Position numbers and translations under genes: made by a program
The notes under the pieces: model-generated
Told to the model about the DNA's origin: nothing
Seen by the model: the letters and a program-made list of their open reading frames with translations, nothing else
Database searches by the model: none
Shown: positions 8,861 through 18,063 of the stretch, one piece after another
How the letters are laid out: each line of letters begins with the position of its first letter
Numbering within the stretch: the stretch's first letter is position 1
Source: Bacillus thermozeamaize
GTDB taxonomy: Bacteria > Bacillota > Bacilli > ZCTH02-B2
DNA: 62,511 nucleotides
Direction: 5' to 3'
Assembly (NCBI GenBank): GCA_002159075.1
Contig: LZRT01000095.1
Coordinates: 1 to 62,511 of the forward strand

Positions 8861-10864
8861 TTACCGGCCGCGCGCGGCCGCCCCCTGTAACGTCTTCGGC
8901 AAGCCCGGGTCTCTGCTCTCCTCAAGACGGGGACGCTCAGGCCAGAGGGCAATGAGCGTACCGGCAATCATCACATACGTCCCGACCCAAACCCAATTGA
9001 TCAGAGGAAAGATCATGGCCTGGAAAACGGCGGCATCGGTTTTTTCATCCCAACCGCCCAGCACCAGATACAGATCACCCAGCCAGGTGTGGTAAATCGC
9101 CACCTCTGTGGAAGGCTGCCCCCCCAGCGTGTAAAACACCTTTTCCGGCCGCATCACGACCAGCCGCTGGCCCTCCTTCTCCACGATCACATTGGCAAAG
9201 ATCTCCGTCCGGAAGGCATCACCCGTCTCCTCCAGTCCTTCGTAGGTCAGCGTATAGGCTCCCACTTGCATCTGTTCACCGGGATGCAGCATCCGTTGGA
9301 CATTGACTTCGTAAGCGCTGGCGCCCGTGTAGCCAAAAACGATCAAGAGGATGGCCAGATGGACCAGATACCCCCCGTAGCGACGCCGGTTCCGCTGAAA
9401 GAGCCGGAAGAAGGAGAGAAGGAGCGGTTCTCCGGTCATCTTCTGGCGTGCCTGCACGGCTTTGACGAATTCCAGCACGATAATCACGGCGACAAACAGG
9501 CCGCTTGCAAATGAAAAGAGAGACAACCAGCCTCTGAGACCCAGTATGTATGCAATCAGGAGAAAGGCAACTGCCAGTGCCGCCGGCAGTATCAGGTTCT
9601 TGCGCAACAGCCGGAAGGAGGAACGGCGCCAGGCCAACAGGGGGGCGACGCCCATCAACACGATGACACCGATAAAGATCGGGACATTGACCCGGTTGAA
9701 AAACGGTGCGCCCACCGTCATCTTCTCGCCGGTAACGAGCTCGGAGATAATCGGGTACATGGTCCCCCAAAAAACGGTAAAGGCAGATCCCAAAAGCAGG
9801 AGGTTGTTGATCATGAAGCTGCTCTCTTTTGAAGCGACGGCTTCCATCTGGTTTTCCCCCTTCAAAAGGGGCCATTTCCAAACCAGGACCGCCAGTGAAA
9901 AGATCACAATCAGTCCGACAAACGTGAGAAAATAGGTGCCCATCGGCCCGTTGGCGAACGCATGGACAGAAAACAACAACCCGCTGCGTGTCAGAAAGGT
10001 GCCAAAAATGGTGAGCACAAACGTCACCATGATCAGAATCATGTTCCAGCCTTTCAGCATCCCCTTTTTCTCCTGGACGATCGCGGAATGCAAAAAGGCT
10101 GTCGATGTCAGCCAGGGCAACAGCGCCGCGTTTTCCACCGGGTCCCAAGCCCAAAAGCCACCCCATCCCAGCTCTTCGTAGGCCCACTGCGAGCCGTAGA
10201 GAATCCCGACACCCAGGAACAGCCAAGAGACCAGCGTCCAGCGACGGGTCACTTTCAGCCAGGTGGCGCCGGTCTGGTTGGTCAACAGGGCGGCGATGCC
10301 ATAGGCATAAGGAACAGCAAAGCCGATATATCCGAGATACAGATTGACCGGGTGCACCATCATCGACGGATTTTGCAGCAACGGGTTGAGGCTGTTGCCT
10401 TCCGACACCTGCACCCTGGCCAATTCAAAGGGATGGGCAATGGTATTCATGACCAAAACGAAGAAAAACAAAATGGCACTGAGCACAGCGGTGACGACAG
10501 GCTGCATCACTTCCCGCTGCCGGTGTTTGAGGAAACTGGCCAGCACGCTGTAGATGGAAAGCAGCCAGGACCAGAACAACAGGGAACCGGCGCTGCCGCC
10601 CCAAAATGCCGCGATCTTGTAAATCAGCGGCAAATTGGAGCTGCTGTAGTTGACCACATACTGATAACGAAAATCGTCTGTAACCAGCAAATACAGCAAC
10701 GAGACGGATGCCACGGTCGCGAGGAAAACGGCTGCCACCATCCCGGCCCGTCCAGCGGCAGCCAATCGCCGGTTCTTCAACCATCCGCCCAGCGCACTCA
10801 TCAGGAAAGTATAGGGTACGACAAATAGCAAGAACAGAATGGCCCAACGCCCGATTTCGCCCAT
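8861..10864 (-). CDS. ccmF: Cytochrome c haem lyase subunit CcmF
   Basis: Large polytopic protein (about 667 aa) that takes haem from CcmE and attaches it to CxxCH motifs. The haem-handling WWD region reads WGGFWAWDPVENAALLPWL (about residue 220), with conserved His segments (NTIAHPFEL, VHPVNLYLGYIG before it, TAFLHSAI after it) and a large soluble loop near the C terminus. ATG 10864 sits 6 nt after AAGGAAG; ATG 10867 and TTG 10870 are in frame. It is the second gene of the ccm operon. Confidence 0.93.
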   Translation of the reverse strand: MGEIGRWAILFLLFVVPYTFLMSALGGWLKNRRLAAAGRAGMVAAVFLATVASVSLLYLLVTDDFRYQYVVNYSSSNLPLIYKIAAFWGGSAGSLLFWSWLLSIYSVLASFLKHRQREVMQPVVTAVLSAILFFFVLVMNTIAHPFELARVQVSEGNSLNPLLQNPSMMVHPVNLYLGYIGFAVPYAYGIAALLTNQTGATWLKVTRRWTLVSWLFLGVGILYGSQWAYEELGWGGFWAWDPVENAALLPWLTSTAFLHSAIVQEKKGMLKGWNMILIMVTFVLTIFGTFLTRSGLLFSVHAFANGPMGTYFLTFVGLIVIFSLAVLVWKWPLLKGENQMEAVASKESSFMINNLLLLGSAFTVFWGTMYPIISELVTGEKMTVGAPFFNRVNVPIFIGVIVLMGVAPLLAWRRSSFRLLRKNLILPAALAVAFLLIAYILGLRGWLSLFSFASGLFVAVIIVLEFVKAVQARQKMTGEPLLLSFFRLFQRNRRRYGGYLVHLAILLIVFGYTGASAYEVNVQRMLHPGEQMQVGAYTLTYEGLEETGDAFRTEIFANVIVEKEGQRLVVMRPEKVFYTLGGQPSTEVAIYHTWLGDLYLVLGGWDEKTDAAVFQAMIFPLINWVWVGTYVMIAGTLIALWPERPRLEESRDPGLPKTLQGAAARGR

Positions 10865-10885
10865 CATCAACTTCCTTTCATTCCA

Positions 10886-11332
10886 CTACCGTTCCCCCAT
10901 GGGCAACCCTTGTTCCTCGTGGGGATTGGCCACGCCCGCTTCCTCCAGCGCCTCATACTTGGACGGACATTTGACATACAGCTGCTCGGCCTCGAACACT
11001 CCCTGGGAATTCAAGCGCCCCTCGACAATCGCTTCCCAGCCATCATGCATCGTATCCGGCTTCATCCCCTGATACCGGACCGGCAACAGGCTACCGGCCT
11101 CAGAACGCAATTGGAAGCTCAATTCCATCTTTTCCTGGTTCCACTCGATGGAATCGCCCACGATCAGGCCGCTCAGCTTGACCGCTTTCCCGACAGCCTG
11201 CTCCTTTTGCTGAACGATTTCGTCAACCGTCCAGTAAAACGTGTTGGCCTGCGACATGCCCACCGCCACCAGAGAGATCATCACCGCCAAAATGATGCCA
11301 ATTGCCAGGGTCAATTTTATTTTTATCCCCAC
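10886..11332 (-). CDS. ccmE: Haem chaperone CcmE, CxxxY variant
   Basis: Carries haem between CcmC and CcmF. About 148 aa: an N-terminal anchor (residues 4-27), then an OB-fold ending IVEGRLNSQGVFEAEQLYVK. The position that holds haem-binding His in the classical HxxxY motif is Cys here (CPSKY, Cys122 and Tyr126), the variant known from archaea and Desulfovibrio. GTG 11332 is chosen because AGGGGG lies 6 nt upstream; the frame is open to 11368. It is the first gene of the ccm operon. Confidence 0.88.
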   Translation of the reverse strand: MGIKIKLTLAIGIILAVMISLVAVGMSQANTFYWTVDEIVQQKEQAVGKAVKLSGLIVGDSIEWNQEKMELSFQLRSEAGSLLPVRYQGMKPDTMHDGWEAIVEGRLNSQGVFEAEQLYVKCPSKYEALEEAGVANPHEEQGLPMGER

Positions 11333-11388
11333 ACAAATCCCCCTTCCAACAGCAGTTGCCATCATCAAGCTGTATCATACCCCAATCG

Positions 11389-11413
11389 TTAAACAAACTT
11401 CCTCGTTTGTTAA
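11389..11413. repeat. Inverted repeat upstream of the ccm operon
   Basis: TTAAACAAAC and GTTTGTTAA form an imperfect dyad around a 6-nt centre, about 57 nt upstream of the ccmE start. It may be an operator or a leader hairpin; the half-sites point the opposite way from a Rex box. No convincing -35/-10 pair was fixed here, and the rest of 11333-11509 shows nothing else. Confidence 0.4.
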
Positions 11414-11509
11414 GTTTCGGCCATCTTTTCGCTTTCATCTTACCTTATTTTCAAGAACAAGGACATCTTTCAAGGTTTGACATTTCTGTGAATCTCCCTG
11501 CGGCATCCC

Positions 11510-12202
11510 CTACACCATCATCAGCCGGCGGAATCCATCCAGGACTGGCAATCCCGCCTTCTCGGCCATCCGGACCACCTGCTGCCGGTCATATGGAATG
11601 CGCCGTTGCGTGACGCTGATCGCCCCATCCCGCGCCAATTCCAGGAGCGTGTATGCCGCTCGCGGATCGCCGTCCAGGTGGAGGCTGCAATAACCCACGG
11701 AAATCAGCGCCTTTCCGTCCAGCCAGCGCACGTAAGGCCGGTGAATGTGGCCATAGGCCACAATCGCAGCGCCGGATCGCATCTGCCGGGCAACCTCGGC
11801 TGGCGAAGCGTCCGGAGGCACCACATCCATCACATTTTCCGGATTGGCATGAAACACCTCAAGGCGCACGCCGTCCCATTCCCACTCCCGCTTCAGGGGC
11901 AGTTGCGCGAGGTAGTCGAGATGTTCCGGTTGGAGCCGCTCCCGCGTAAACCGCAGGTGCTCGCGGACATAATCATCTTCTTTGAAAGGGGTGTTTTTCA
12001 CCACCGCTTCATCCCAATTCCCCCTGACCACCGGGATATTCAGTTCTCTGATGCGATCCACCACGGCCGCGGGGTCGGGACCTGCTCCCACCAAATCTCC
12101 CAGACAGATCACCTGATCTGCCTGTCGCTCGCGGATATCCGCCATCACTGCCTCCAGGGCCACCGGATTGGCGTGCACATCAGAAATCAGGGCAATCCGC
12201 AT
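11510..12202 (-). CDS. Metallophosphoesterase family protein
   Basis: Calcineurin-like phosphoesterase of about 230 aa with a two-metal site: SDVHAN (5-13), GDLVGAGPDP, RGNWDEA, and GHIHRP. The middle lacks the long cap of larger nucleotidases and resembles YfcE/MJ0936-type phosphodiesterases. Substrate unknown. ATG 12202 has AAGGAG 9 nt upstream. Monocistronic as far as visible. Confidence 0.85.
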   Translation of the reverse strand: MRIALISDVHANPVALEAVMADIRERQADQVICLGDLVGAGPDPAAVVDRIRELNIPVVRGNWDEAVVKNTPFKEDDYVREHLRFTRERLQPEHLDYLAQLPLKREWEWDGVRLEVFHANPENVMDVVPPDASPAEVARQMRSGAAIVAYGHIHRPYVRWLDGKALISVGYCSLHLDGDPRAAYTLLELARDGAISVTQRRIPYDRQQVVRMAEKAGLPVLDGFRRLMMV

Positions 12203-12371
12203 GCACATCATCTCCTTCATGATAAAATCTTTAAAGTTTAGTAGAGTGAAACTTTCTTCCCGTCAGGCAATCTCTTTTCTCTAGACTAAAACACGGCCGC
12301 TGACGTACGCTAAAACAAGAAGCATGGCTTCGTAAACAAGTTTTCCGAAAACCACCCGGGGAGGTCATCTG

Positions 12372-13238
12372 ATGCGTCCGACACAAGTCGCCAGCTTGTC
12401 CATCTTAAGCAATTCCTTCGTCACCCTGCTCAAGCTGGTGGTCGGATTTCTCACCGGCTCTGTGGCCATCTTATCCGAGGCGATTCATTCTTCCCTGGAC
12501 CTGGTCGCCTCCATCATTGCCTACTTTTCCGTAAAAATCTCCAGCAAACCGCCCGACCGGGAACACCCATACGGACACGGCAAGGTAGAAAATGTGTCGG
12601 GAACGATTGAAACCCTGCTCATTTTCGTGGCGGGCTTTTGGATCATTTACGAATCGGTAAAAAAACTGCTTCACCCTGAACCGATTCAACTGCCGATGCT
12701 AGGCGTGGCCATCATGCTGCTCGGCGCCGCCATCAACCTGGCCGTCGGCATCGCGGTCAAGCGGGTCGGGGAAAAGATGGACTCGGTCGCCATGCGCTCC
12801 AATGCGCTGCACCTCCTCACCGATGTCTTCTCCTCGCTGGGAGTCGCCGTAAGCCTGTTGCTGGTAGCCCTGACCAACATCACAGCCATTGACCCGTTGA
12901 TCGGCATTGTCATCGCCATCTATATCATGAAGGAAGCCTACCAGCTCGGCAAACAATCCTTTTCCCCGCTGCTGGACGCCAGTCTCAGCGAGGACGAAAA
13001 AAACGCCATTCGCCAGATCATCGAATCCTATCAGGAAGAATTCATCGAGTACCATGATCTGCGCACTCGCCGGGCGGGGCCGGAAAAACATATTGACTTC
13101 CATCTGGTTGTCCCGTCCCATCTGCCCGTCGAAAAGGCGCACGCCCTCTGCGACCGGATCGAAACAGAGTTAAAGCAAAAGATCAAACCTGCGCGGGTGC
13201 TGATTCATTTGGAGCCCGAACATGAAAAGTTGCGGTGA
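12372..13238 (+). CDS. Cation diffusion facilitator metal exporter
   Basis: Exports a divalent metal (Zn, Fe, Mn, Co or Cd) against protons. 288 aa with about six membrane segments, the metal-site HxxxD pairs in EAIHSSLDLVAS (TM2) and NALHLLTDVFSS (TM5), the DREHPYGHGKVE loop, and a cytoplasmic C-terminal domain (HIDFHLVVP, VLIHLEPE). The first ATG after the GGGGAGGTC ribosome site is used. Metal specificity cannot be read from the sequence. Confidence 0.9.
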   Translation: MRPTQVASLSILSNSFVTLLKLVVGFLTGSVAILSEAIHSSLDLVASIIAYFSVKISSKPPDREHPYGHGKVENVSGTIETLLIFVAGFWIIYESVKKLLHPEPIQLPMLGVAIMLLGAAINLAVGIAVKRVGEKMDSVAMRSNALHLLTDVFSSLGVAVSLLLVALTNITAIDPLIGIVIAIYIMKEAYQLGKQSFSPLLDASLSEDEKNAIRQIIESYQEEFIEYHDLRTRRAGPEKHIDFHLVVPSHLPVEKAHALCDRIETELKQKIKPARVLIHLEPEHEKLR

Positions 13239-13261
13239 AAAGCAAACCGGAAGCCGCGGAA

Positions 13262-13301
13262 AAAAGCCGGTACCCTCGATTGTAAGTTGGGACCGGCTTT
13301 C
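13262..13301 (-). terminator. Intrinsic terminator between convergent genes
   Basis: AAAGCCGGTACCC pairs with GGGACCGGCTTT (one mismatch). On the minus strand it ends GGCTTTTTTCC, so it mainly serves the beta-lactamase-fold gene; it may also stop the CDF gene. Confidence 0.65.
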
Positions 13302-13324
13302 ACCTGTTATTGCGAGATGTGCCA

Positions 13325-14158
13325 TCAGACTCCCTGACCGGCTTGCTCCGCCATTTCACGGACGACCGTGCGGACAATGTGGATCGAATCAAACTCTCCA
13401 CCGGACACCTCGATAATCGCCAAGGATTCCGGGAACAGTTTCGCATTGATCTCCTCGATCGTCAATCCCCGTCCGTACAGGTGCAGGATCTCGCCACTGA
13501 GATTTTCCAGTTCTTCCAGCTTCATGGCCAGCATTCGCTTGCCGTCGGGCAAATACCCCGCATGGCAACAGTACATCGATTGAAAATCATGCTGCAACAC
13601 CTTGCGGAGCGAATCCATGATGGTCGGTACCGATTCTTGCCGCATGATCACTCTGGTTTTCGGCGAGAGGAACAGATCGCCGGAAAAAAGCCTTCCTCTC
13701 TCCTCATCCAGCAACACCACATGATCTTCAGCATGACCAGGCGTATAAATGACTTTCCAGAGCCGGCTGCGGGATGCTGCCTGCTCTCCCAATGGCTGCG
13801 CTGTGAAAGGTTTCCTGATGCCCCAGACCGCCTGGCGATATTTCGGATACTCCGGCCAGGAGGCACAAAATGCCACCCCCGCCGGATGGATCGAAAGCGG
13901 CACGTTCAGGTGCCGTTCAATCCAGGCGGCTGTCCCCACGTGATCCTCGTGGCTGTGAGTCAAGACAACCTGATCGAACGCTCGCGCATGTTCCTTGAAA
14001 AAGGCGGCCAGGTCCCGCTCGGCGCTTGCGCAGCCGGTATCCACCAGCATGCCGTCGGTCAAAAACACGTACACGGAGGCACTGCGCCTGTCTGTGGCAA
14101 GGTTTACCCGGACACAGGTCACATCTTCGTGCACGGACAGGTCGATCGCCGTTTTCAT
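13325..14158 (-). CDS. MBL-fold metallo-hydrolase
   Basis: Metallo-beta-lactamase fold hydrolase of about 277 aa with the binuclear metal motif THSHEDH, a second His in YTPGHAEDH, Asp in FSGDLF and a terminal His in CCHAGY. The C-terminal helical part (GRGLTIEEINAKLFP) is typical of glyoxalase II-like proteins of unknown substrate. ATG 14158 follows AGGAAGG at 7 nt; the open frame further upstream has no ribosome site and contains short tandem words (GGCATCCTGGCACAA type) that look non-coding. Confidence 0.85.
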   Translation of the reverse strand: MKTAIDLSVHEDVTCVRVNLATDRRSASVYVFLTDGMLVDTGCASAERDLAAFFKEHARAFDQVVLTHSHEDHVGTAAWIERHLNVPLSIHPAGVAFCASWPEYPKYRQAVWGIRKPFTAQPLGEQAASRSRLWKVIYTPGHAEDHVVLLDEERGRLFSGDLFLSPKTRVIMRQESVPTIMDSLRKVLQHDFQSMYCCHAGYLPDGKRMLAMKLEELENLSGEILHLYGRGLTIEEINAKLFPESLAIIEVSGGEFDSIHIVRTVVREMAEQAGQGV

Positions 14159-14346
14159 GAGACACCTTCCTTTGTGCCATGATGCCATTGTGCCAGGATG
14201 CCATCCCGGCTCTTTGGTCTGCAGAAAGCAATCCGGTTCAGCCTTGAAAGAATTTCGATCATCTAAATATATTCTGACAAGTGCCATTTTACCATTCGTC
14301 CGCAAGGCTGACAACAGCGTCTCTTCTTTTTTGACCCACTTCTTCC

Positions 14347-15687
14347 TTAACCGATCAGCACTTTTTCCTCCGGGTACCGGTAGGACTCCTTGCGCTGCAT
14401 CTGTGCCAGGGCATAGGCCACGGTGAGCGGCCCCACCCGTCCAGCCACCATGGTCAGGGTGATGATCACCTTGCCGACAGGGGACAACTCGGGCGTCAAT
14501 CCCATCGACAATCCGCAGGTACTGAATGCCGAAGTGGCTTCAAACAGCACCTCCAAAAAATTGTCCGTCCGCTCCCGTTCGGTAAAGGACAACACGACCG
14601 TCACCAGGATCACCATGGTCATCCCGATCATTACCATGGCCAAGGCACGGAAGATCTGTTCCTGGCTGATCCGGCGCTGCATCACCGCCACTTCCCGCCG
14701 TCCCCGGACCACGCTGTAGGCCGTCACATACAGCAAAGCGAAAGTCGTCGTCTTGATCCCTCCGCCTGTCGACCCTGGGGAGGCGCCGATAAACATCAGC
14801 AGGATGATCAATAACTGCGAGGTGGGCAGCATCGCTCCGATGTCAAGGGTGTTGAATCCGGCGGAACGTGCAGTCACCGATTGAAAATAAGCACTCCAGA
14901 AGCGTTCTGACAGCGTCAAGGTTTCATTGGTTTGAGGATTAAACCATTCGATAAAAAAGATCAACAACACCCCGGCCACGAGCAGTCCCGATGAAGTCAG
15001 CAATACAAGTTTGGAGTGAAGGGACAACTTTTTCCAACGCCGGTGTTGCCAAACGTCTACGATCACGATAAATCCCAAACCGCCCAGGATCACCAACATG
15101 CTGATGGTCAGGTTGACCACCGGGTCGCCGACAAACTGCATCAGGCTGTCGGACCAAAGGGACATGCCCGCATTGTTGAACGCGGACACCGCATGAAAGA
15201 TCGCAAAGAACAGCGCCTCCAAACCCATTTCCGGATACCAGTGAAGAAACAGGACGGCCGCACCCACTGCCTCGACGGAAAAAGCAATCAAAGCGACATA
15301 TAAGGCCAGCCGAACAACGCCTTCCACTGCTTGCTGGTTAAACGACTGCTGGATGTACAGGCGCTGCTGAAAGGAGATCTTGCGGCCCAATATCAGGAAT
15401 ATCAGGACGGCAAACGTCATAAATCCCAGCCCGCCGATCTGGATCAAGGTGAGAATCACCACCTGTCCAAAACGGGAAAAGGTTGAACCGATATCCACTG
15501 CCGTCAAACCGGTCACACAAGTGGCAGAGGTGGCCGTAAACAACGCATCCAAGAAGCCCACGCTACTGCCTGTCGCCGACGCGGCCGGCAGCATCAAGAG
15601 GAAGGTCCCGATCAAAATGATGGCCACAAACCCCAGCAGGAGCACCTGACTGGGATTCAATCGCTTGTTTCGTTTAAGTACTGACAA
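14347..15687 (-). CDS. ktrB: Ktr/Trk potassium uptake membrane subunit
   Basis: Membrane subunit of a sodium-dependent potassium uptake system. About 446 aa, the length of B. subtilis KtrB, with four filter repeats: TSATCVTGL, AFNNAGMSL, ARSAGFNTLD and FSTCGLSMG, and the conserved SPGSTGGGIKTTT loop. TTG 15687 is preferred (GAGGTGG about 6 nt upstream, usual length); the frame is open to 15735. No KtrA gene is adjacent, so the RCK subunit must be elsewhere. Confidence 0.9.
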   Translation of the reverse strand: MSVLKRNKRLNPSQVLLLGFVAIILIGTFLLMLPAASATGSSVGFLDALFTATSATCVTGLTAVDIGSTFSRFGQVVILTLIQIGGLGFMTFAVLIFLILGRKISFQQRLYIQQSFNQQAVEGVVRLALYVALIAFSVEAVGAAVLFLHWYPEMGLEALFFAIFHAVSAFNNAGMSLWSDSLMQFVGDPVVNLTISMLVILGGLGFIVIVDVWQHRRWKKLSLHSKLVLLTSSGLLVAGVLLIFFIEWFNPQTNETLTLSERFWSAYFQSVTARSAGFNTLDIGAMLPTSQLLIILLMFIGASPGSTGGGIKTTTFALLYVTAYSVVRGRREVAVMQRRISQEQIFRALAMVMIGMTMVILVTVVLSFTERERTDNFLEVLFEATSAFSTCGLSMGLTPELSPVGKVIITLTMVAGRVGPLTVAYALAQMQRKESYRYPEEKVLIG

Positions 15688-15760
15688 CCCATCCACCTCA
15701 TCCAACACAGGATCGTCATGGATTCCGTTTGGCACGCCCCTTAGCCCATGGCGGGTTAAT

Positions 15761-15788
15761 TTGTGGCACGCCTGATTTGTGGTACAAT
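15761..15788 (+). promoter_or_regulatory. Sigma-A promoter of dusB
   Basis: TTGTGG (15761-15766), 16-nt spacer, TACAAT (15783-15788). The short direct repeat ATTTGTGG overlaps it. Confidence 0.6.
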
Positions 15789-15874
15789 GGTGTAATGATT
15801 AATCATATGCAGGTGATGCAACAAGCCTATCATAGCAATTGGAAATGATAACAACAAGAATGAGGTGAGATGGA

Positions 15875-16876
15875 ATGAGCCTCAAAATCGGTTCCGTGCA
15901 GCTGAAAAATAACGTCGTCCTGGCCCCGATGGCGGGCGTCTGCAACCCGGCTTTCCGCTTGATCGCCAAAGAGTTCGGCGCCGGTCTGGTCTGCGCCGAA
16001 ATGGTCAGCGACAAGGGGATCGTCTACGGGAACCAGAAAACCTTGGACATGCTGTACGTCGACGAGCGGGAAAGGCCGCTGAGCCTGCAGATTTTCGGCG
16101 CCGACATCGAGACGCTGGTCCAAGCGGCAAGCTACGTGGATAAATACACCAATGCCGACATCATTGACATTAACATGGGGTGTCCCGTGCCAAAAATCGT
16201 CAACTGCGATGCCGGCGCCCGCTGGCTGCTGAAGCCGGAAAAGGTGGAAGAGATGGTCCGGACCATCGTCCGTCACGTTTCCAAGCCGGTGACCGTCAAA
16301 ATGCGCATCGGCTGGGACGAAAAGCGGATCGTGGCTGTAGAGGTGGCACAGGCTGTGGAAGCGGCCGGCGGGAGCGCGGTCGCCGTGCATGGCCGCACGC
16401 GCGTGCAGATGTATGAAGGCAAAGCCAACTGGGAAATCATCCGCAAAGTCAAGGAGGCCGTCAACATCCCTGTGATCGGCAACGGGGACATTTTCACACC
16501 GCAAGATGCCAAACGGATGCTGGAGATGACCGGCTGCGACGGCGTGATGATCGGCCGCGCCGCGCTGGGCAACCCCTGGATGCTGTACCGCACCGTCCAA
16601 TATTTGACGACCGGGACCCTGCCTCCCGAACCGACGCCGCGTGAAAAGATCGAGATCGCCCTGCTCCATTTGGATCGCTTGATCAAGGTGAAAGGCGAAA
16701 AAATTGGTGTCAAGGAAATGCGCAGGCACGCGGCATGGTACCTCAAAGGCCTGCCGCGTTCTGCCGAGATACGGGTCGCCGTCAACCAGCAGGAAACGCG
16801 CGAAGGCATGCGCCAGTTGCTCCTCTCGTACGTGGAGGAACTGGAAAAGCGGGAGCAATGCCGCACAGCCAGTTAA
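15875..16876 (+). CDS. dusB: tRNA-dihydrouridine synthase (DusB family)
   Basis: FMN- and NADPH-dependent enzyme reducing uridine to dihydrouridine in tRNA D-loops. 333 aa TIM barrel: [14 protein letters not shown] at the N terminus, [12 protein letters not shown] with the catalytic Cys, [35 protein letters not shown] and [11 protein letters not shown] for FMN binding, then a helical tail. The Shine-Dalgarno is GAGGTGAGA before ATG 15875. Confidence 0.95.
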   Translation: MSLKIGSVQLKNNVVLAPMAGVCNPAFRLIAKEFGAGLVCAEMVSDKGIVYGNQKTLDMLYVDERERPLSLQIFGADIETLVQAASYVDKYTNADIIDINMGCPVPKIVNCDAGARWLLKPEKVEEMVRTIVRHVSKPVTVKMRIGWDEKRIVAVEVAQAVEAAGGSAVAVHGRTRVQMYEGKANWEIIRKVKEAVNIPVIGNGDIFTPQDAKRMLEMTGCDGVMIGRAALGNPWMLYRTVQYLTTGTLPPEPTPREKIEIALLHLDRLIKVKGEKIGVKEMRRHAAWYLKGLPRSAEIRVAVNQQETREGMRQLLLSYVEELEKREQCRTAS

Positions 16877-16900
16877 AAGTCACAAGTTCGTTCATAGATC

Positions 16901-16938
16901 AAAAGCCGCTGCCCGAAAAACCGGGCAAGCGGCTTTTT
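16901..16938 (+). terminator. Bidirectional intrinsic terminator
   Basis: AAAAGCCGCTGCCCG and CGGGCAAGCGGCTTTTTT form a strong stem with an A-rich loop. It ends dusB and, read on the other strand, the convergent sco gene. Confidence 0.9.
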
Positions 16939-16975
16939 TGCTGCCAAATGCTTTGTGACGCAACCACGATCCCAT

Positions 16976-17572
16976 TTACAACAACCGTTCAATGTCCTTG
17001 ACCACCTGGGCGTCATCTGCTTCCAAACCCATCTCGTATAACGCCCGGATTTTGCGATCTTGATCGACGAGGAAGAATCGGGAGGTGTGTGCCACCAGGC
17101 CATTGTCCTGCTTTTGAAAGTAAAAACCGTAAGACCGAACGATTTCCTGAAGTTTCGCTTCCTCGCCGCGCAAAAACACCCAATTGTCCAGCTCGGCTCC
17201 CACACGCTGGCTGTAGGCTTGCAGGACTTCCGGCGTATCCACTTCCGGATCCAATGTGATGCTGATGAATTGCACGCGATCTGACAATCCTTTCGCTTTA
17301 ATCGCTTCCTGCATTTTGGCCATGGCCATGGTGGTCGGCGCGCACACATCCGGGCAGCTGGTATACATAAATTCGACCACCCGCACCTTGCCGTCCGACT
17401 CATGAAAACTGACCTCACCGCCATGTGCCGACTCCAGGGTGAAATCAGAGGCTGTACCCAAAACGGGAAGCGCATTGGCCCGCCACCATAACGTGTACGC
17501 CACCATCCCGAGAATTGCCGCCAAAAGAACGGCGATGCTGATGACAAACCCTTTCCTTTGAAGAATAGACAC
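16976..17572 (-). CDS. SCO1/SenC family copper chaperone
   Basis: Membrane-anchored thioredoxin-fold protein (198 aa) that delivers copper to, or reduces, the CuA site of cytochrome oxidase. N-terminal anchor (residues 8-28), copper motif CPDVCAPT in FMYTSCPDVC, and the conserved His in LVAHTSRFFLVD. It is divergent from the ba3 oxidase operon, which has a CuA subunit, and so is its probable assembly factor. Confidence 0.9.
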   Translation of the reverse strand: MSILQRKGFVISIAVLLAAILGMVAYTLWWRANALPVLGTASDFTLESAHGGEVSFHESDGKVRVVEFMYTSCPDVCAPTTMAMAKMQEAIKAKGLSDRVQFISITLDPEVDTPEVLQAYSQRVGAELDNWVFLRGEEAKLQEIVRSYGFYFQKQDNGLVAHTSRFFLVDQDRKIRALYEMGLEADDAQVVKDIERLL

Positions 17573-17868
17573 CTTAACCCCTCCTGTTCACTACACGCCT
17601 CGCGGCCACCGCTGTCCGGTTATTCTAACCGACAATCCCCTATGCATTCGTTTAACACGATCAATGACACAAATGCGCCTTGATTGCACCCCTCCAACAG
17701 GGCGAATGTGTGACATTCTTGTGAAAACATCTGTTCGACAACAATTTTTCAAACATCTCTCAAAATGTTGTCAGCGAATGGGCCCAAAAAGCTATTTCAA
17801 ATTGCAAGAGCAAGTACTACGTTAAAAATAGATACACCCCACATCCATCAAGAAAGGAGGGAGCGCAA
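17573..17868. other. Divergent intergenic region, sco / ba3 oxidase
   Basis: About 296 nt without a gene. It holds a perfect short palindrome GAATGTGTGACATTC (17704-17718) and, at 17737-17772, an inverted repeat GACAACAATTTT / AAAATGTTGTC (one extra A on the left). Either could bind a respiratory regulator. No unambiguous promoter hexamers were fixed. Confidence 0.5.
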
Positions 17869-18021
17869 ATGGCCAAACCGGGCGCCAAGATCTCAGCCAA
17901 GGCAAGGACGGACGATCATGAGCCGAACCTGAAAGGAACGTTGGCCTCCGTCATGCTGCTCGGTGCGACGCTGATCGTCGTTTGGGGAATGATTTTCGCA
18001 GTTTATATGAACCGTCTTTAA
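17869..18021 (+). CDS. cbaD: Cytochrome c oxidase subunit IIa (ba3-type)
   Basis: A 50-residue single-span protein: polar N terminus (MAKPGAKISAKARTDDHEP) then a hydrophobic helix TLASVMLLGATLIVVWGMIF. Size, topology and position right before the subunit II gene match the Thermus ba3 subunit IIa. AAAGGAGGG precedes ATG 17869. First gene of the oxidase operon. Confidence 0.8.
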   Translation: MAKPGAKISAKARTDDHEPNLKGTLASVMLLGATLIVVWGMIFAVYMNRL

Positions 18022-18063
18022 CACTGCCAATCCCTTGTTCTGGGAAAAAAGGAGTGAGTCTGC

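Noticed and set aside
9276-10226. 316-codon same-strand frame inside ccmF
   Set aside because: Alternative frame of ccmF, which has the WWD and His motifs in the other frame.
11389-11413. Rex box in front of the ccm operon
   Set aside because: Half-sites have TTAACAAA and TTTGTTAA in the opposite order to the Rex consensus.
15830-16858. 342-codon open frame antisense to dusB
   Set aside because: DusB on the plus strand is certain; the antisense frame is Phe/His/Asp-rich shadow.
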